Assembly (NCBI GenBank): GCA_018715695.1
Contig: DVLB01000029.1
Location: 1-35,399, forward strand
Length of the DNA stretch: 35,399 nucleotides
Reading direction: 5' to 3'
Source of the DNA: Candidatus Galloscillospira stercoripullorum
GTDB taxonomy: Bacteria > Bacillota > Clostridia > Oscillospirales > Oscillospiraceae
The first letter of the stretch is position 1; each line of letters opens with the position of its first letter. This document shows, one piece after another, positions 23,419-30,761 of the stretch. The notes under the pieces were generated by a model, which was not told where the DNA came from, ran no database searches, and saw nothing but the letters and a program-made list of their open reading frames with translations. A program made the position numbers and the translations under genes.

Positions 23419-23470
23419 GAAAGCCGCCGGGGGACGGCCCGACAGAAAGCCGCCGGGGGACGGCCCGACG
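23419..23470. repeat. 26-bp tandem duplication
   Basis: Two adjacent 26-base units (23419-23444 and 23445-23470) begin GAAAGCCGCCGGGGGACGGC and differ only at the last base. They lie between the divergent promoters of miaB and the racemase-like gene, ending three bases before the latter's -35. Confidence 0.9.
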
Positions 23471-23473
23471 GCG

Positions 23474-23502
23474 TTGACGCTCCCGGCAGAAAGAGGTATA
23501 AT
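23474..23502 (+). promoter_or_regulatory. promoter of the racemase-fold gene
   Basis: -35 TTGACG, 17-base spacer, perfect -10 TATAAT, about 60 bases upstream of the start codon. It probably serves the racemase-like gene and dtd. Confidence 0.8.
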
Positions 23503-23565
23503 GAAAAAAATATCGTCTCATCATTTTCCGCCTCGATCCGAGGCGAAGGGGGAGGTCCCTTATAT

Positions 23566-24633
23566 ATGAAAACTCTGGTCATCGAAAAGCAGGCGGTAAA
23601 AAACAATCTCTCCGTCATCAAGCAGCGGGCCGGCCGCTCCGTCATCTACGGCGTGCTCACCGGAGACGCCTACGGCGCGGGTCTCACCGAGATGGCCCGG
23701 CTTTTGCGGGACGAGGGCATCGGCCGCTTTGCCGTGGGAGAGGCGGAGGAGGCCGCGGCCTTGCGCAAGGCGGGCTTCGTGGATGAGGAGATCCTCATGC
23801 TCCGCTCGGTGAGTGACCGAGATGAGCTGGAGACTCTGGTGGACCTGAACGTGGTGTGCACCATCGCCTCGGTGGACACCGCCCTGGCCCTCAACGCCCT
23901 GGCCGAGAGCCGTTCCACCGTGGTGGAGGCCCATATCCAGGTGGACGTGGGTCTGGGCTTCGGGGGCTTCCTCACCGAAGAGCCGGACAAGATCCTGTCC
24001 ATCTACCGCAACATGCCCAACGTGGCCATCTCGGGCATTTACACCCAGATCCAGTCCCAGCGGCGGGACGGCCGGGACGCCGCCACTCAGCTCTCCGGCT
24101 TCCAGAAGCTGCTGGAGACCATCCACCAGGCCGGCTTTGAGACGGGCACCGTCCACGCTGCCGGCTCCTATGCCCTCATGCACTATGACTTTGCCCGTCT
24201 GGGGGCAGTTCGGCCCGGCTCGGTGCTGCTGGGCCGCTGCCGCCGCACCAAGGGGGACGGTCTGCAGCGCGTGGGCTACGGCGAGGCCACGCTGGAGGAG
24301 GTACGCTGGCTTCCCCAGGGCCACACCGTGGGCAGCGAGCATCTCATCACCCTCAAGCGGCCCACCCGGGTGGGCGTGCTGAGCGTGGGCTACCAGAACG
24401 GCTTCGGCATCTCCCGGGTCCGGGACCGGGGCCTGTGGGGGGCCATCTGCCGCTGGTGGAGCGGCCGGCACATCACCGTGCGCATCGCCGGGCAGAAGGC
24501 CCGGGTCATCGGCGCCATCGGCGCCATGGAGACCCTGGTGGACCTGACCGACCTCAAGTGCTCCGCCGGGGATACCGTCATCTTCGACATCGATCCCATG
24601 TACGCCCGGGGCCTGAAGCGGGAATATCGATAA
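23566..24633 (+). CDS. alanine-racemase-fold protein lacking the PLP lysine
   Basis: A 355-residue protein with the overall layout of alanine racemase: N-terminal TIM barrel, then a C-terminal beta domain (GYQNGFGISRVRDRGLWG, RIAGQKARVIG). The signature that normally reads VVKADAYGHG is VLTGDAYGAG here (30-39). Thr32 stands where the PLP Schiff-base lysine belongs and Ala replaces the His. The Tyr of the normal GYADGY motif is kept (VGYQNGF), but the GRICMD-like block is altered (GAIGAMETL). Standard PLP racemase chemistry is therefore unlikely; a pseudoenzyme, regulator or altered enzyme is more plausible. It has a strong promoter and GGGGGAGG site, and dtd follows after 25 bases. The frame is intact with normal codon use. 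Confidence 0.8.
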   Translation: MKTLVIEKQAVKNNLSVIKQRAGRSVIYGVLTGDAYGAGLTEMARLLRDEGIGRFAVGEAEEAAALRKAGFVDEEILMLRSVSDRDELETLVDLNVVCTIASVDTALALNALAESRSTVVEAHIQVDVGLGFGGFLTEEPDKILSIYRNMPNVAISGIYTQIQSQRRDGRDAATQLSGFQKLLETIHQAGFETGTVHAAGSYALMHYDFARLGAVRPGSVLLGRCRRTKGDGLQRVGYGEATLEEVRWLPQGHTVGSEHLITLKRPTRVGVLSVGYQNGFGISRVRDRGLWGAICRWWSGRHITVRIAGQKARVIGAIGAMETLVDLTDLKCSAGDTVIFDIDPMYARGLKREYR

Positions 24634-24658
24634 CTTTTTGTAATATGGAGCTGTTAAT

Positions 24659-25102
24659 ATGCGCGCAGTAGTCACACGAGTGAAGAACGCCTCGGTGGAA
24701 ATCGACGGCAGGGTCAACGGACAGATCGGCCAGGGCTTCCTGGTGCTGCTGGGGGTGGGGCCGGAGGACACCGCCGACACCGCCGAGCGCATGGTGGAAA
24801 AGGTGTGCCGTCTGCGGATTTTTGAGGACGAGGAGGGGAAGATGAACCTGGATCTTGGACAGGTGGGGGGCGCGCTGCTGGTGGTGAGCCAGTTCACCCT
24901 TTACGCCGACACCCGTTCCCGCCGTCCCGGTTTCTCCCACGCCGCCAAGCCCGAGACCGCCATCCCCCTCTACGAGGCATTTATGGCCGGTTGCCGGCAG
25001 CGTGGGTTTCACGTGGAACACGGCGAATTCGGGGCTGACATGCAGGTTTTTTCCCAGAACGACGGCCCGGTGACCATCCTGCTGGACACCGACAAGAGCT
25101 GA
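24659..25102 (+). CDS. dtd: D-aminoacyl-tRNA deacylase
   Basis: Removes D-amino acids (and glycine from tRNA-Ala) mischarged onto tRNA; acts as a dimer in the cytoplasm. The 147-residue product has the two diagnostic motifs: SQFTL at 77-81 and NDGPVT at 134-139 (family form NxGPVT), which form the active site across the dimer. The start MRAVVTRVKNASVEIDG is conventional. The last 25 codons and stop are repeated exactly 214 bp downstream, with a structured repeat between; the first copy is the complete gene. It probably shares a promoter with the racemase-fold gene, a D-amino-acid-themed pairing. Confidence 0.96.
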   Translation: MRAVVTRVKNASVEIDGRVNGQIGQGFLVLLGVGPEDTADTAERMVEKVCRLRIFEDEEGKMNLDLGQVGGALLVVSQFTLYADTRSRRPGFSHAAKPETAIPLYEAFMAGCRQRGFHVEHGEFGADMQVFSQNDGPVTILLDTDKS

Positions 25103-25104
25103 GG
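25027..25104 (+). repeat. 78-bp direct repeat, copy in the dtd 3' end
   Basis: Proximal copy of a perfect 78-base repeat. It covers the codons from the FGADMQVF region to the dtd stop plus two bases (GAGCTGAGG end). It is identical to 25241-25318. Confidence 0.97.
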
Positions 25105-25240
25105 AGCACCGAATTCGCCACCGCGCCTTTTGGCGCGTCAAGCGTTTTCCCCGGCGGGGAAAACCTTGAAATCGGCCGGATTCACTCCGGACGATTTGAG
25201 TCCCATTCCGGGGTCCCCGCGGGGCTGGGCCCCGTGGGGC
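25105..25240 (+). repeat. structured four-hairpin repeat, copy 1 (behind dtd)
   Basis: Four hairpins in a row: CGCGCC-TTTT-GGCGCG; GTTTTCCCC-GGC-GGGGAAAAC; ATCGGCCGGA-TTCAC-TCCGGACGAT (one internal mismatch); CCCCGCGGGGC-TGG-GCCCCGTGGGG. It shares the linkers CAAGCG and CCTTGA, the loop GGATTCACTCC and GGGGTCCCCG with copy 2 behind sepF. Stem sequences differ but stay paired. Flanked by the 78-bp duplicated dtd tail. No credible gene lies inside. Confidence 0.88.
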
Positions 25241-25318
25241 ATTCGGGGCTGACATGCAGGTTTTTTCCCAGAACGACGGCCCGGTGACCATCCTGCTGGA
25301 CACCGACAAGAGCTGAGG
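25241..25318 (+). repeat. 78-bp direct repeat, distal copy of the dtd tail
   Basis: Second perfect copy of the dtd 3' end, not attached to a start codon or ribosome binding site. The next gene begins 37 bases later. Confidence 0.97.
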
Positions 25319-25354
25319 CGGGGCCTTTCCTTATTTTCTGTACGGAGGTAATGT

Positions 25355-25960
25355 ATGATCGTAAAACAGATGCCCGTGGGCAGCCTGGGCACCAACTGCT
25401 ATCTCCTCTCCGACGAGGTAAGCGGCCTGGGGGCCGTCATTGACCCCGGCGGCAGCGCCAAAACCATCCTCGCCGCGGTGGCGGAGGCACGGGTCACGGT
25501 GACCATGCTCCTGCTCACCCACGGCCACTTTGACCACACCGGCGCCGTGAAGGAGCTGCGAGAAGCCTTCCCCGGAGTAAAGGTATACCTCCATCCCGCC
25601 GACAAGGCCCTGCTGGGGGACGCCATCATGCCGGCGATCGGGGAGACCGAGGACTACGGCGAGGGGGACGTGCTCACTCTGGGTTCTCTCTCCATCCGGG
25701 TGCTCCACACCCCCGGCCACACTCCCGGCGGGGTGTGCCTGGCGGTGGAGAACGTGCTCTTTACCGGGGACACCCTCTTTGAGGGCTCCATGGGCCGCAC
25801 CGACTTCCCCGGCGGCGACGAGCGGGCCATGTTTTCCTCCCTGCGGCGGCTGGGGAAGCTGGAAGGAGACTATCAGGTCTGTCCCGGCCACATGGGGACC
25901 ACCACCCTCAGCGCCGAGCGGGCATACAACTACTACATGCGGGAGGCCATGAGAGGGTGA
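25355..25960 (+). CDS. metallo-beta-lactamase-fold hydrolase (glyoxalase II-like)
   Basis: Zinc-dependent hydrolase of 201 residues, of the YcbL/glyoxalase-II-like group that acts on thioesters or related small molecules. Seen: THGHFDHTG (55-63) with His56, His58, Asp60 and His61, then the third ligand His in HTPGHTPGG, the bridging Asp in FTGDTLFEGSMGRTD, and the last His in CPGHMG. It lacks the extra C-terminal domain of true glyoxalase II. Its last bases overlap the hemZ start by four (GTGA), so the two are coupled. Substrate unknown. Confidence 0.88.
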   Translation: MIVKQMPVGSLGTNCYLLSDEVSGLGAVIDPGGSAKTILAAVAEARVTVTMLLLTHGHFDHTGAVKELREAFPGVKVYLHPADKALLGDAIMPAIGETEDYGEGDVLTLGSLSIRVLHTPGHTPGGVCLAVENVLFTGDTLFEGSMGRTDFPGGDERAMFSSLRRLGKLEGDYQVCPGHMGTTTLSAERAYNYYMREAMRG

Positions 25961-27411
25961 AACTCTTACTCAAGGGCCACGACGAGCGGTACGTGGTGGA
26001 GCAGGGGATGCTCAATCTTTTCCCCGGTGAGCGGCCGGTGTACGGTCCCATCGAAGGGGAGGACTCCTCCTGGGCAGTGGTGGAGCTGGAAGAGGCGGGG
26101 GATACCTGCCGTGTGAACACCAAGCTCTGCGTGGAGGGAAAGCGGGGGGAGCATACCCTCACCGCGGAGCTGTCGGGAGATGACTACCATCGAGAAGGAC
26201 AGCGCCGCCGGGCCATCGGCAAGTGTTTCTTCTTTGCCGCCCGCGCCGTCACCGGCATTACGCCCCCCTGGGGGATGCTCACCGGGGTGCGCCCGGTGAA
26301 GCTGCCCACCCGAGCTATGCTCTCCGGAAAGAGCCCGGAGGAAGCCAGGCGGCAGCTGGAGGAGGAGTACCTGGTCTCTCCCCGCCGCGCCGCCCTGGCC
26401 CTGGACTGCGCAGTGCAGAGCCTGCGGGCCAGTGAGAGCCTTGGACGCGACGAGGTCTCCCTCTATGTGGGCATCCCCTTCTGTCCCACCCGCTGCGCCT
26501 ACTGCTCCTTTATCTCCGCCGACGTCACCCGCTCCCTCCAGCTGCTGGAGCCCTTTCTCGCCTGCCTGCTGCGGGAGATCGCGGCCACCGGGGAGGCACT
26601 GCGCCGCGCGGGGCGTTTCGTGCGCACCATCTACATCGGCGGCGGTACCCCCACCACCCTCTCCGCTTCCCAGCTCTCCGCCCTTATGGGGGCTCTGGAG
26701 GAGCACCTGGACCTCTCCCACCTCACCGAGTACACCGTGGAGGCGGGCCGGCCCGACACCATTACGGCGGAGAAGATGGCCGCCCTCAAGGCCGGGGGCG
26801 CGGGCCGGGTATCGGTGAACCCCCAGACCATGGAGGATCATGTACTGCGCGCCATTGGCCGCTCCCACACCGCCGCCGACATTGAACGGGCCATGGACAC
26901 CGTCCGCGCCGCCGGGCTGGAGATCGTGAACATGGACCTGATCGCAGGGCTGCCGGGAGACAGCGCATCAGGCTTTCGCTCCTCCCTGGACCGGGTCATG
27001 GCCATGGGCCCCGAGAACATTACTGTCCACACCCTGGCCCTGAAAAAGGGCTCCCGCCTGATGACCGAGACCGCGGAGCACAGCGGCGAGGGGGCGGTGG
27101 AGGAAATGCTCTCCTACTCCGATGAGGCCCTGCGCCGTGCCGGGTACGCCCCTTACTACCTCTACCGGCAGAAGTACATGTCCGGCTCTTTTGAGAACGT
27201 GGGCTGGGCCAGGCCGGGGACGGAAAACCTCTACAACATCGCCATGATGGAGGAACTGCACACCGTGGTGGCCCTGGGGGGCGGCGGAGTGACCAAGCTG
27301 GTGGACTCCGGGCGTATCCGGCGCATAGCCAACGCCAAATATCCATATGAATACATCAACACCATCGACACCTGCATCGCCGGAAAGGAAGCCCTGTTCA
27401 CGCAGCCCTGA
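25957..27411 (+). CDS. hemZ: HemZ-type radical-SAM coproporphyrinogen dehydrogenase-like protein
   Basis: Radical-SAM protein of the HemN superfamily. The HemZ branch is assigned to oxygen-independent coproporphyrinogen III oxidation, although some HemN-like proteins are heme chaperones instead. Seen: an N-terminal ~165-residue extension (GMLTGVRPVKLPTR is typical of HemZ), Fe-S motif CPTRCAYC (Cys176, Cys180, Cys183), IYIGGGTPTTLS, VEAGRPDTIT, VSVNPQTM, NMDLIAGLPG, and the C-terminal YYLYRQKYMSGSFENVGW. GTG start overlaps the preceding stop. The length of 484 residues fits HemZ. No other heme gene is nearby, so a role in full heme synthesis is unproven. Confidence 0.88.
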   Translation: MKLLLKGHDERYVVEQGMLNLFPGERPVYGPIEGEDSSWAVVELEEAGDTCRVNTKLCVEGKRGEHTLTAELSGDDYHREGQRRRAIGKCFFFAARAVTGITPPWGMLTGVRPVKLPTRAMLSGKSPEEARRQLEEEYLVSPRRAALALDCAVQSLRASESLGRDEVSLYVGIPFCPTRCAYCSFISADVTRSLQLLEPFLACLLREIAATGEALRRAGRFVRTIYIGGGTPTTLSASQLSALMGALEEHLDLSHLTEYTVEAGRPDTITAEKMAALKAGGAGRVSVNPQTMEDHVLRAIGRSHTAADIERAMDTVRAAGLEIVNMDLIAGLPGDSASGFRSSLDRVMAMGPENITVHTLALKKGSRLMTETAEHSGEGAVEEMLSYSDEALRRAGYAPYYLYRQKYMSGSFENVGWARPGTENLYNIAMMEELHTVVALGGGGVTKLVDSGRIRRIANAKYPYEYINTIDTCIAGKEALFTQP

Positions 27412-27437
27412 CCGGCCCGTCCAGAAAGGAGGTCCCC

Positions 27438-28376
27438 ATGGCCTATCAGCTCGCGGAGATCAACCGCCGCGCCGCCGCAGATCCGGCGGAGTTTTTGGCC
27501 CAGTGTGACCGGGAGTTCCAGAGCAAGGTGTCCGCCGCGGCGGACAAGATCGTCTCCCGGCTGTCCATGAGCCCCATCGTGCTGCTCTCTGGCCCCTCCG
27601 GGTCAGGGAAGACCACCACCGCCCTGAAGATCGAGGAGGAGCTGGAGAAGCGGGGGGTCAACACCCACACCATCTCCCTGGACAACTACTTCAAGACCCT
27701 GGACCGCCGCACCGCACCCCGCACCCCCGAGGGGGACATCGACTTTGAGTCCCCCCTGTGCCTGGACATGGAGCTGCTGGACGACACCTTTACCCGTCTG
27801 AGCCGGGGAGAGGAGGTCATCATCCCCAAGTTTGAGTTCGCCCGCCAGATGCGAAACGACACACGGGGTACCCCCCTGCGCCTTGAGAAGAACGAGATCG
27901 CCATTTTCGAGGGCATCCACGCGCTCAATGACCAGATCGCCGGCCGCCACGCTGAGGCCACTAAGCTCTACATCTCCGCCCGGTCCAACATTCTGGAAGG
28001 GGAGGCGTTGCGCTTCAAGGGCACCTGGATCCGCTTGACGCGGCGGGCAGTGCGGGATTATAATTTCCGGGGCACCGACGTGGCCGAGACATTGGCCATG
28101 TGGGCCAACGTCCGCCGGGGGGAAAAGCTCTACATCTCCCCCTTCAAGGAGAAGGCGGACATCATCTTCGACTCGGCCCTGCCCTACGAGGTGTCGGTGA
28201 TGCGCAGCTACGCCCTGCCCATGCTTCAGGCGGTGCCCGAGGAGAACCAGCGGCGCGGCGAATTGTTGGAGCTCATCGCCGCTTTTGACGCCTTCGCGCC
28301 CATCGACCCTGCTCTGGTGGCCAAAGATTCCCTGCTGCGGGAGTTTATCGGCGGCGGCAGCTACAAGTACCGGTAA
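27438..28376 (+). CDS. uridine-kinase-like P-loop kinase
   Basis: Nucleoside or sugar kinase of the uridine kinase/phosphoribulokinase family, 312 residues. Seen: Walker A GPSGSGKTT at 52-60, the acceptor-site segment ISLDNYFKTLDRR, FESPLCLDMELL, FEGIHALND, and the lid-like RLTRRAVRDYNFRG. The first ~45 residues form a helical extension that standard Udk (about 210 residues) lacks, and the C-terminus is longer too, so it belongs to a larger Clostridia subgroup with uncharacterised specificity. AAAGGAGG precedes the ATG. It follows hemZ by 26 bases. Confidence 0.83.
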   Translation: MAYQLAEINRRAAADPAEFLAQCDREFQSKVSAAADKIVSRLSMSPIVLLSGPSGSGKTTTALKIEEELEKRGVNTHTISLDNYFKTLDRRTAPRTPEGDIDFESPLCLDMELLDDTFTRLSRGEEVIIPKFEFARQMRNDTRGTPLRLEKNEIAIFEGIHALNDQIAGRHAEATKLYISARSNILEGEALRFKGTWIRLTRRAVRDYNFRGTDVAETLAMWANVRRGEKLYISPFKEKADIIFDSALPYEVSVMRSYALPMLQAVPEENQRRGELLELIAAFDAFAPIDPALVAKDSLLREFIGGGSYKYR

Positions 28377-28431
28377 AGGGCCCACCTACGGGCCGTTTCA
28401 CACAAGATACGTTTGAATTGGAGGTATCCCC

Positions 28432-29259
28432 ATGTCCGAATGTACCCACGACTGTTCTTCCTGCTCTTCCTCCTGCTCCGAGCGCCCCGATCCCAAGAGC
28501 TTCCTGGAAAAGCCCAACCCCCTGTCCCACATCGGCAAGGTCATCGCCGTTATGAGCGGCAAGGGAGGGGTGGGCAAGAGCCTGGTCACCTCCAGCCTGG
28601 CCGCCGCCATGGCCGCCCAGGGCAAAAAGGTGGGCGTGCTGGACGCCGATATCACCGGTCCGTCCATCCCCCGGGCCTTCGGTATCCACGGCCGGGCCGA
28701 GGGCAGCGATCTGGGCATCCACCCCATGTACTCCAAGGGGGGCGTGGCGGTGATGAGCCTCAATCTGCTCACTGAGCATGAGACCGACCCGGTGGTGTGG
28801 CGGGGCCCCGTCATCGCCGGCGCCGTCAAGCAGTTCTGGACCGACGTGATCTGGGGGGACATCGACTATCTCTTCGTGGATATGCCCCCCGGAACCGGCG
28901 ACGTGCCCCTGACCGTGTTCCAGTCCCTGCCGGTAAACGGCGTGGTAGTGGTCACCTCTCCCCAGGATCTGGTCCGCATGATCGTCACCAAGGCGGTGAA
29001 GATGGCCGGGATGATGAACATGCCGGTGTTGGGCCTGGTGGAGAATTACAGCTACTTCAAGTGCCCCGACTGCGGCAAGGAGCACGCCATCTTCGGCCAG
29101 AGCCATATCGAGGAGGTGGCAAAGGAGCTGGGCACCCGGGTGCTGGCCCGGCTGCCCATCGACGCCGCCCTCTCCACCGCCTGCGACAGCGGGCGCATCG
29201 AGGACTTCTCTCCCAACTATCTCCTGGATGCCGCCAAGCTCCTGGACACCCTGCTCTAA
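28432..29259 (+). CDS. Mrp/NBP35-family Fe-S cluster carrier ATPase
   Basis: ParA-like P-loop ATPase thought to carry and deliver iron-sulfur clusters. Seen: a Cys-rich N-terminus (Cys4, Cys8, Cys11, Cys15 within MSECTHDCSSCSSSC), deviant Walker A GKGGVGKS at 43-50, DADITGPSIPRAFG, VDMPPGTGDVPLTVFQ, and C-terminal CPDC in YFKCPDCGKEH, the cluster-binding CxxC. The length of 275 residues fits the short anaerobe form without an N-terminal MIP18 domain. It lies 55 bases after the kinase gene and ends at a strong terminator. The neighbouring radical-SAM protein HemZ is a possible client, by inference. Confidence 0.93.
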   Translation: MSECTHDCSSCSSSCSERPDPKSFLEKPNPLSHIGKVIAVMSGKGGVGKSLVTSSLAAAMAAQGKKVGVLDADITGPSIPRAFGIHGRAEGSDLGIHPMYSKGGVAVMSLNLLTEHETDPVVWRGPVIAGAVKQFWTDVIWGDIDYLFVDMPPGTGDVPLTVFQSLPVNGVVVVTSPQDLVRMIVTKAVKMAGMMNMPVLGLVENYSYFKCPDCGKEHAIFGQSHIEEVAKELGTRVLARLPIDAALSTACDSGRIEDFSPNYLLDAAKLLDTLL

Positions 29260-29267
29260 GCCCCTTT

Positions 29268-29299
29268 GCCCCCACCGGAAGTGCCGGTGGGGGCCTTTT
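29268..29299 (+). terminator. Rho-independent terminator after the Mrp gene
   Basis: An 11-bp stem (GCCCCCACCGG with CCGGTGGGGGC), five-base loop, then CTTTT. It separates the Fe-S carrier gene from the lexA promoter. Confidence 0.88.
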
Positions 29300-29334
29300 C
29301 GTCCCCGGAGCGCCTAAAATCCCTCCAAATTCTT

Positions 29335-29374
29335 AGAACAAATGTTTGCATTTTCCCCAGGCGTATGGTATACT
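29335..29374 (+). promoter_or_regulatory. lexA promoter with overlapping SOS box
   Basis: AGAACAAATGTTTG at 29335-29348 matches 13 of 14 positions of the Gram-positive SOS box (CGAACRNRYGTTYG). It overlaps the -35 TTGCAT (29346-29351), which is 17 bases from the -10 TATACT (29369-29374). LexA binding here would block its own promoter. Confidence 0.85.
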
Positions 29375-29430
29375 GCACCTAAGAAGTATACATCGATCCT
29401 GTGCAGGCCACGGCCGGAGGAGGTACCCTT

Positions 29431-30042
29431 ATGAAGTCGCTCTCGCCCAAGCAGCAGCAGATCTACGATTTTATCATCCAGTTTCAGTCTGACCACGGCT
29501 ACCCCCCCTCGGTGCGGGAGATCGGGGAGGAGGTAGGGCTCAAGTCCCCCTCCACCGTCCACTTCCACCTCAAGGGCCTGGAGGAGAAGGGCCTCATCCA
29601 GAAGGCCGAGGGCAAGACCCGGGCCATCACGGTCAGCGGCGCCCGGCCGGTGGCCGAGGAGCTTGCCGGCCAGAGCGACCGGGTGCCCGTGGTGGGCAGC
29701 GTGGCCGCCGGTGCACCCATCCTGGCCGAGGAGTGCATCGAGGACTACCTGACCTTCGACACCGGGGGTCTGGCCGGGGAGCACTTTGCCCTGCGGGTGC
29801 GGGGAGAGTCCATGCTCCACGCCGGCATCCTCCCGGACGACCTGGTGGTGGTCCACCGCCAGCAGGACGCCCGCAACGGCGAGATCGTGGTGGCCCTCTT
29901 TGAGGATGAGGCCACCGTCAAGACCCTGCGCCGCAAGGACGGCCACACCTGGCTCATGCCCGAGAACCCGGACTACCAGCCCATCGACGGGGACGGAGCC
30001 GAGATCATCGGCAAGGTGGTGGCCGTGGTGCGCCGGTACTGA
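29431..30042 (+). CDS. lexA: SOS repressor LexA
   Basis: Repressor of the DNA-damage response, inactivated by RecA-stimulated self-cleavage. ATG 29431 follows GGAGGAGG; the 203-residue product starts MKSLSPKQQQIYDFI. Seen: winged helix-turn-helix (about 1-65, YPPSVREIGEEVGLKSPSTV), cleavage site Ala93-Gly94 in SVAAGAP, catalytic Ser127 in RGESML, and Lys164 in ATVKTL. An SOS box overlaps its promoter, so it is autoregulated. ogt follows eight bases later and at least four more genes may be co-transcribed. Confidence 0.97.
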   Translation: MKSLSPKQQQIYDFIIQFQSDHGYPPSVREIGEEVGLKSPSTVHFHLKGLEEKGLIQKAEGKTRAITVSGARPVAEELAGQSDRVPVVGSVAAGAPILAEECIEDYLTFDTGGLAGEHFALRVRGESMLHAGILPDDLVVVHRQQDARNGEIVVALFEDEATVKTLRRKDGHTWLMPENPDYQPIDGDGAEIIGKVVAVVRRY

Positions 30043-30050
30043 GGCGCTCC

Positions 30051-30536
30051 GTGGCTCTGACGGTGTTTGACTCCCCGGTGGGTATTCTGGCCCTCCAGGC
30101 GGAGGATGGAGCCATCACGAAGCTGTACCTCCCCGGCGGGGCTTTGCCCGACGGCGGGGAGGAGGAGAGCGCCCTGCTGCGGCAGGGGAGGGAGCAGGTA
30201 CTGGAGTACCTATCCGGGAAGCGCCGGACTTTTGATCTGCCCCTGGCCCCGGCGGGGACTCCCTTTCAGCGCTCCGTGTGGCGCGCCCTGCTGGCCATCC
30301 CCTACGGCGAGACGCGCTCTTACCGGGACATCGCCCTGGCTGTGGGCAGGCCCCGGGCAGTACGCGCGGTGGGGCAGGCCAATCATCATAACCCCATTCC
30401 CATCCTCATCCCTTGCCACCGAGTGGTGGGGGCGGACGGCACCCTCACTGGCTACGCCGGGGGACTTGCGCTCAAAGAGGAGCTGCTGCGGCTGGAGGCC
30501 GGGGCAGCCGGAAAAGAAAGGAGTCCGGGACTATGA
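30051..30536 (+). CDS. ogt: methylated-DNA-protein cysteine methyltransferase
   Basis: Suicide repair protein that takes alkyl groups from O6-alkylguanine onto its own cysteine. The product of 161 residues has the helix-turn-helix and recognition block PFQRSVWRALLAIPYGETRSYRDIA, and the active-site motif PCHRV with Cys122 followed by GADGTLTGYAGGL. GTG start eight bases after the lexA stop; its end overlaps the next ATG by ATGA. Its position suggests SOS-linked expression, inferred from spacing rather than from a separate SOS box. No AdaA regulatory domain is fused. Confidence 0.95.
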   Translation: MALTVFDSPVGILALQAEDGAITKLYLPGGALPDGGEEESALLRQGREQVLEYLSGKRRTFDLPLAPAGTPFQRSVWRALLAIPYGETRSYRDIALAVGRPRAVRAVGQANHHNPIPILIPCHRVVGADGTLTGYAGGLALKEELLRLEAGAAGKERSPGL

Positions 30537-30757
30537 ACAAGCTCGTGGCAGCGGGAAAGCTGTACCTGAAGAAGATGGACCTCTTTGACGTGGCCCTGCT
30601 CAAGCTGTGCGTGGGCGCCCTGGGGGTGCTGATGGGCCTGGCCGCCGCCAGAAAGCACCGCAAGGGGGCCGGGATGGCGGCGGGACTGATATTCTGCCTG
30701 ACCTATGTGCCGCTGATGGGCCGGTTTTTCCGGGCCCTTGTGACCGTGGAGGAATAA
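30533..30757 (+). CDS. small membrane protein, function unknown
   Basis: A 74-residue protein with a basic amphipathic N-terminus (MNKLVAAGKLYLKKMD), one hydrophobic segment (about 21-38), a basic loop (ARKHRKG) and a second hydrophobic segment (about 46-62), then RFFRALVTVEE. I recognise similar short proteins in Clostridia, often labelled permease fragments, but it is complete here and no transporter surrounds it. Start overlaps the ogt stop (ATGA) after AAAGGAG, so it is translationally coupled into the repair operon. No function can be assigned. Confidence 0.75.
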   Translation: MNKLVAAGKLYLKKMDLFDVALLKLCVGALGVLMGLAAARKHRKGAGMAAGLIFCLTYVPLMGRFFRALVTVEE

Positions 30758-30761
30758 GACA

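Noticed and set aside
25241-25318. Second dtd gene
   Set aside because: Only the last 25 codons are repeated; there is no start, binding site or active-site SQFTL motif.
25027-25318. CRISPR array or insertion sequence
   Set aside because: There are only two repeat units 78 bp long, no regular spacers, no transposase gene and no terminal inverted repeats.
25138-25395. Small - strand frames behind dtd
   Set aside because: They lie inside the repeat and its flanks and have no binding site or recognisable content.
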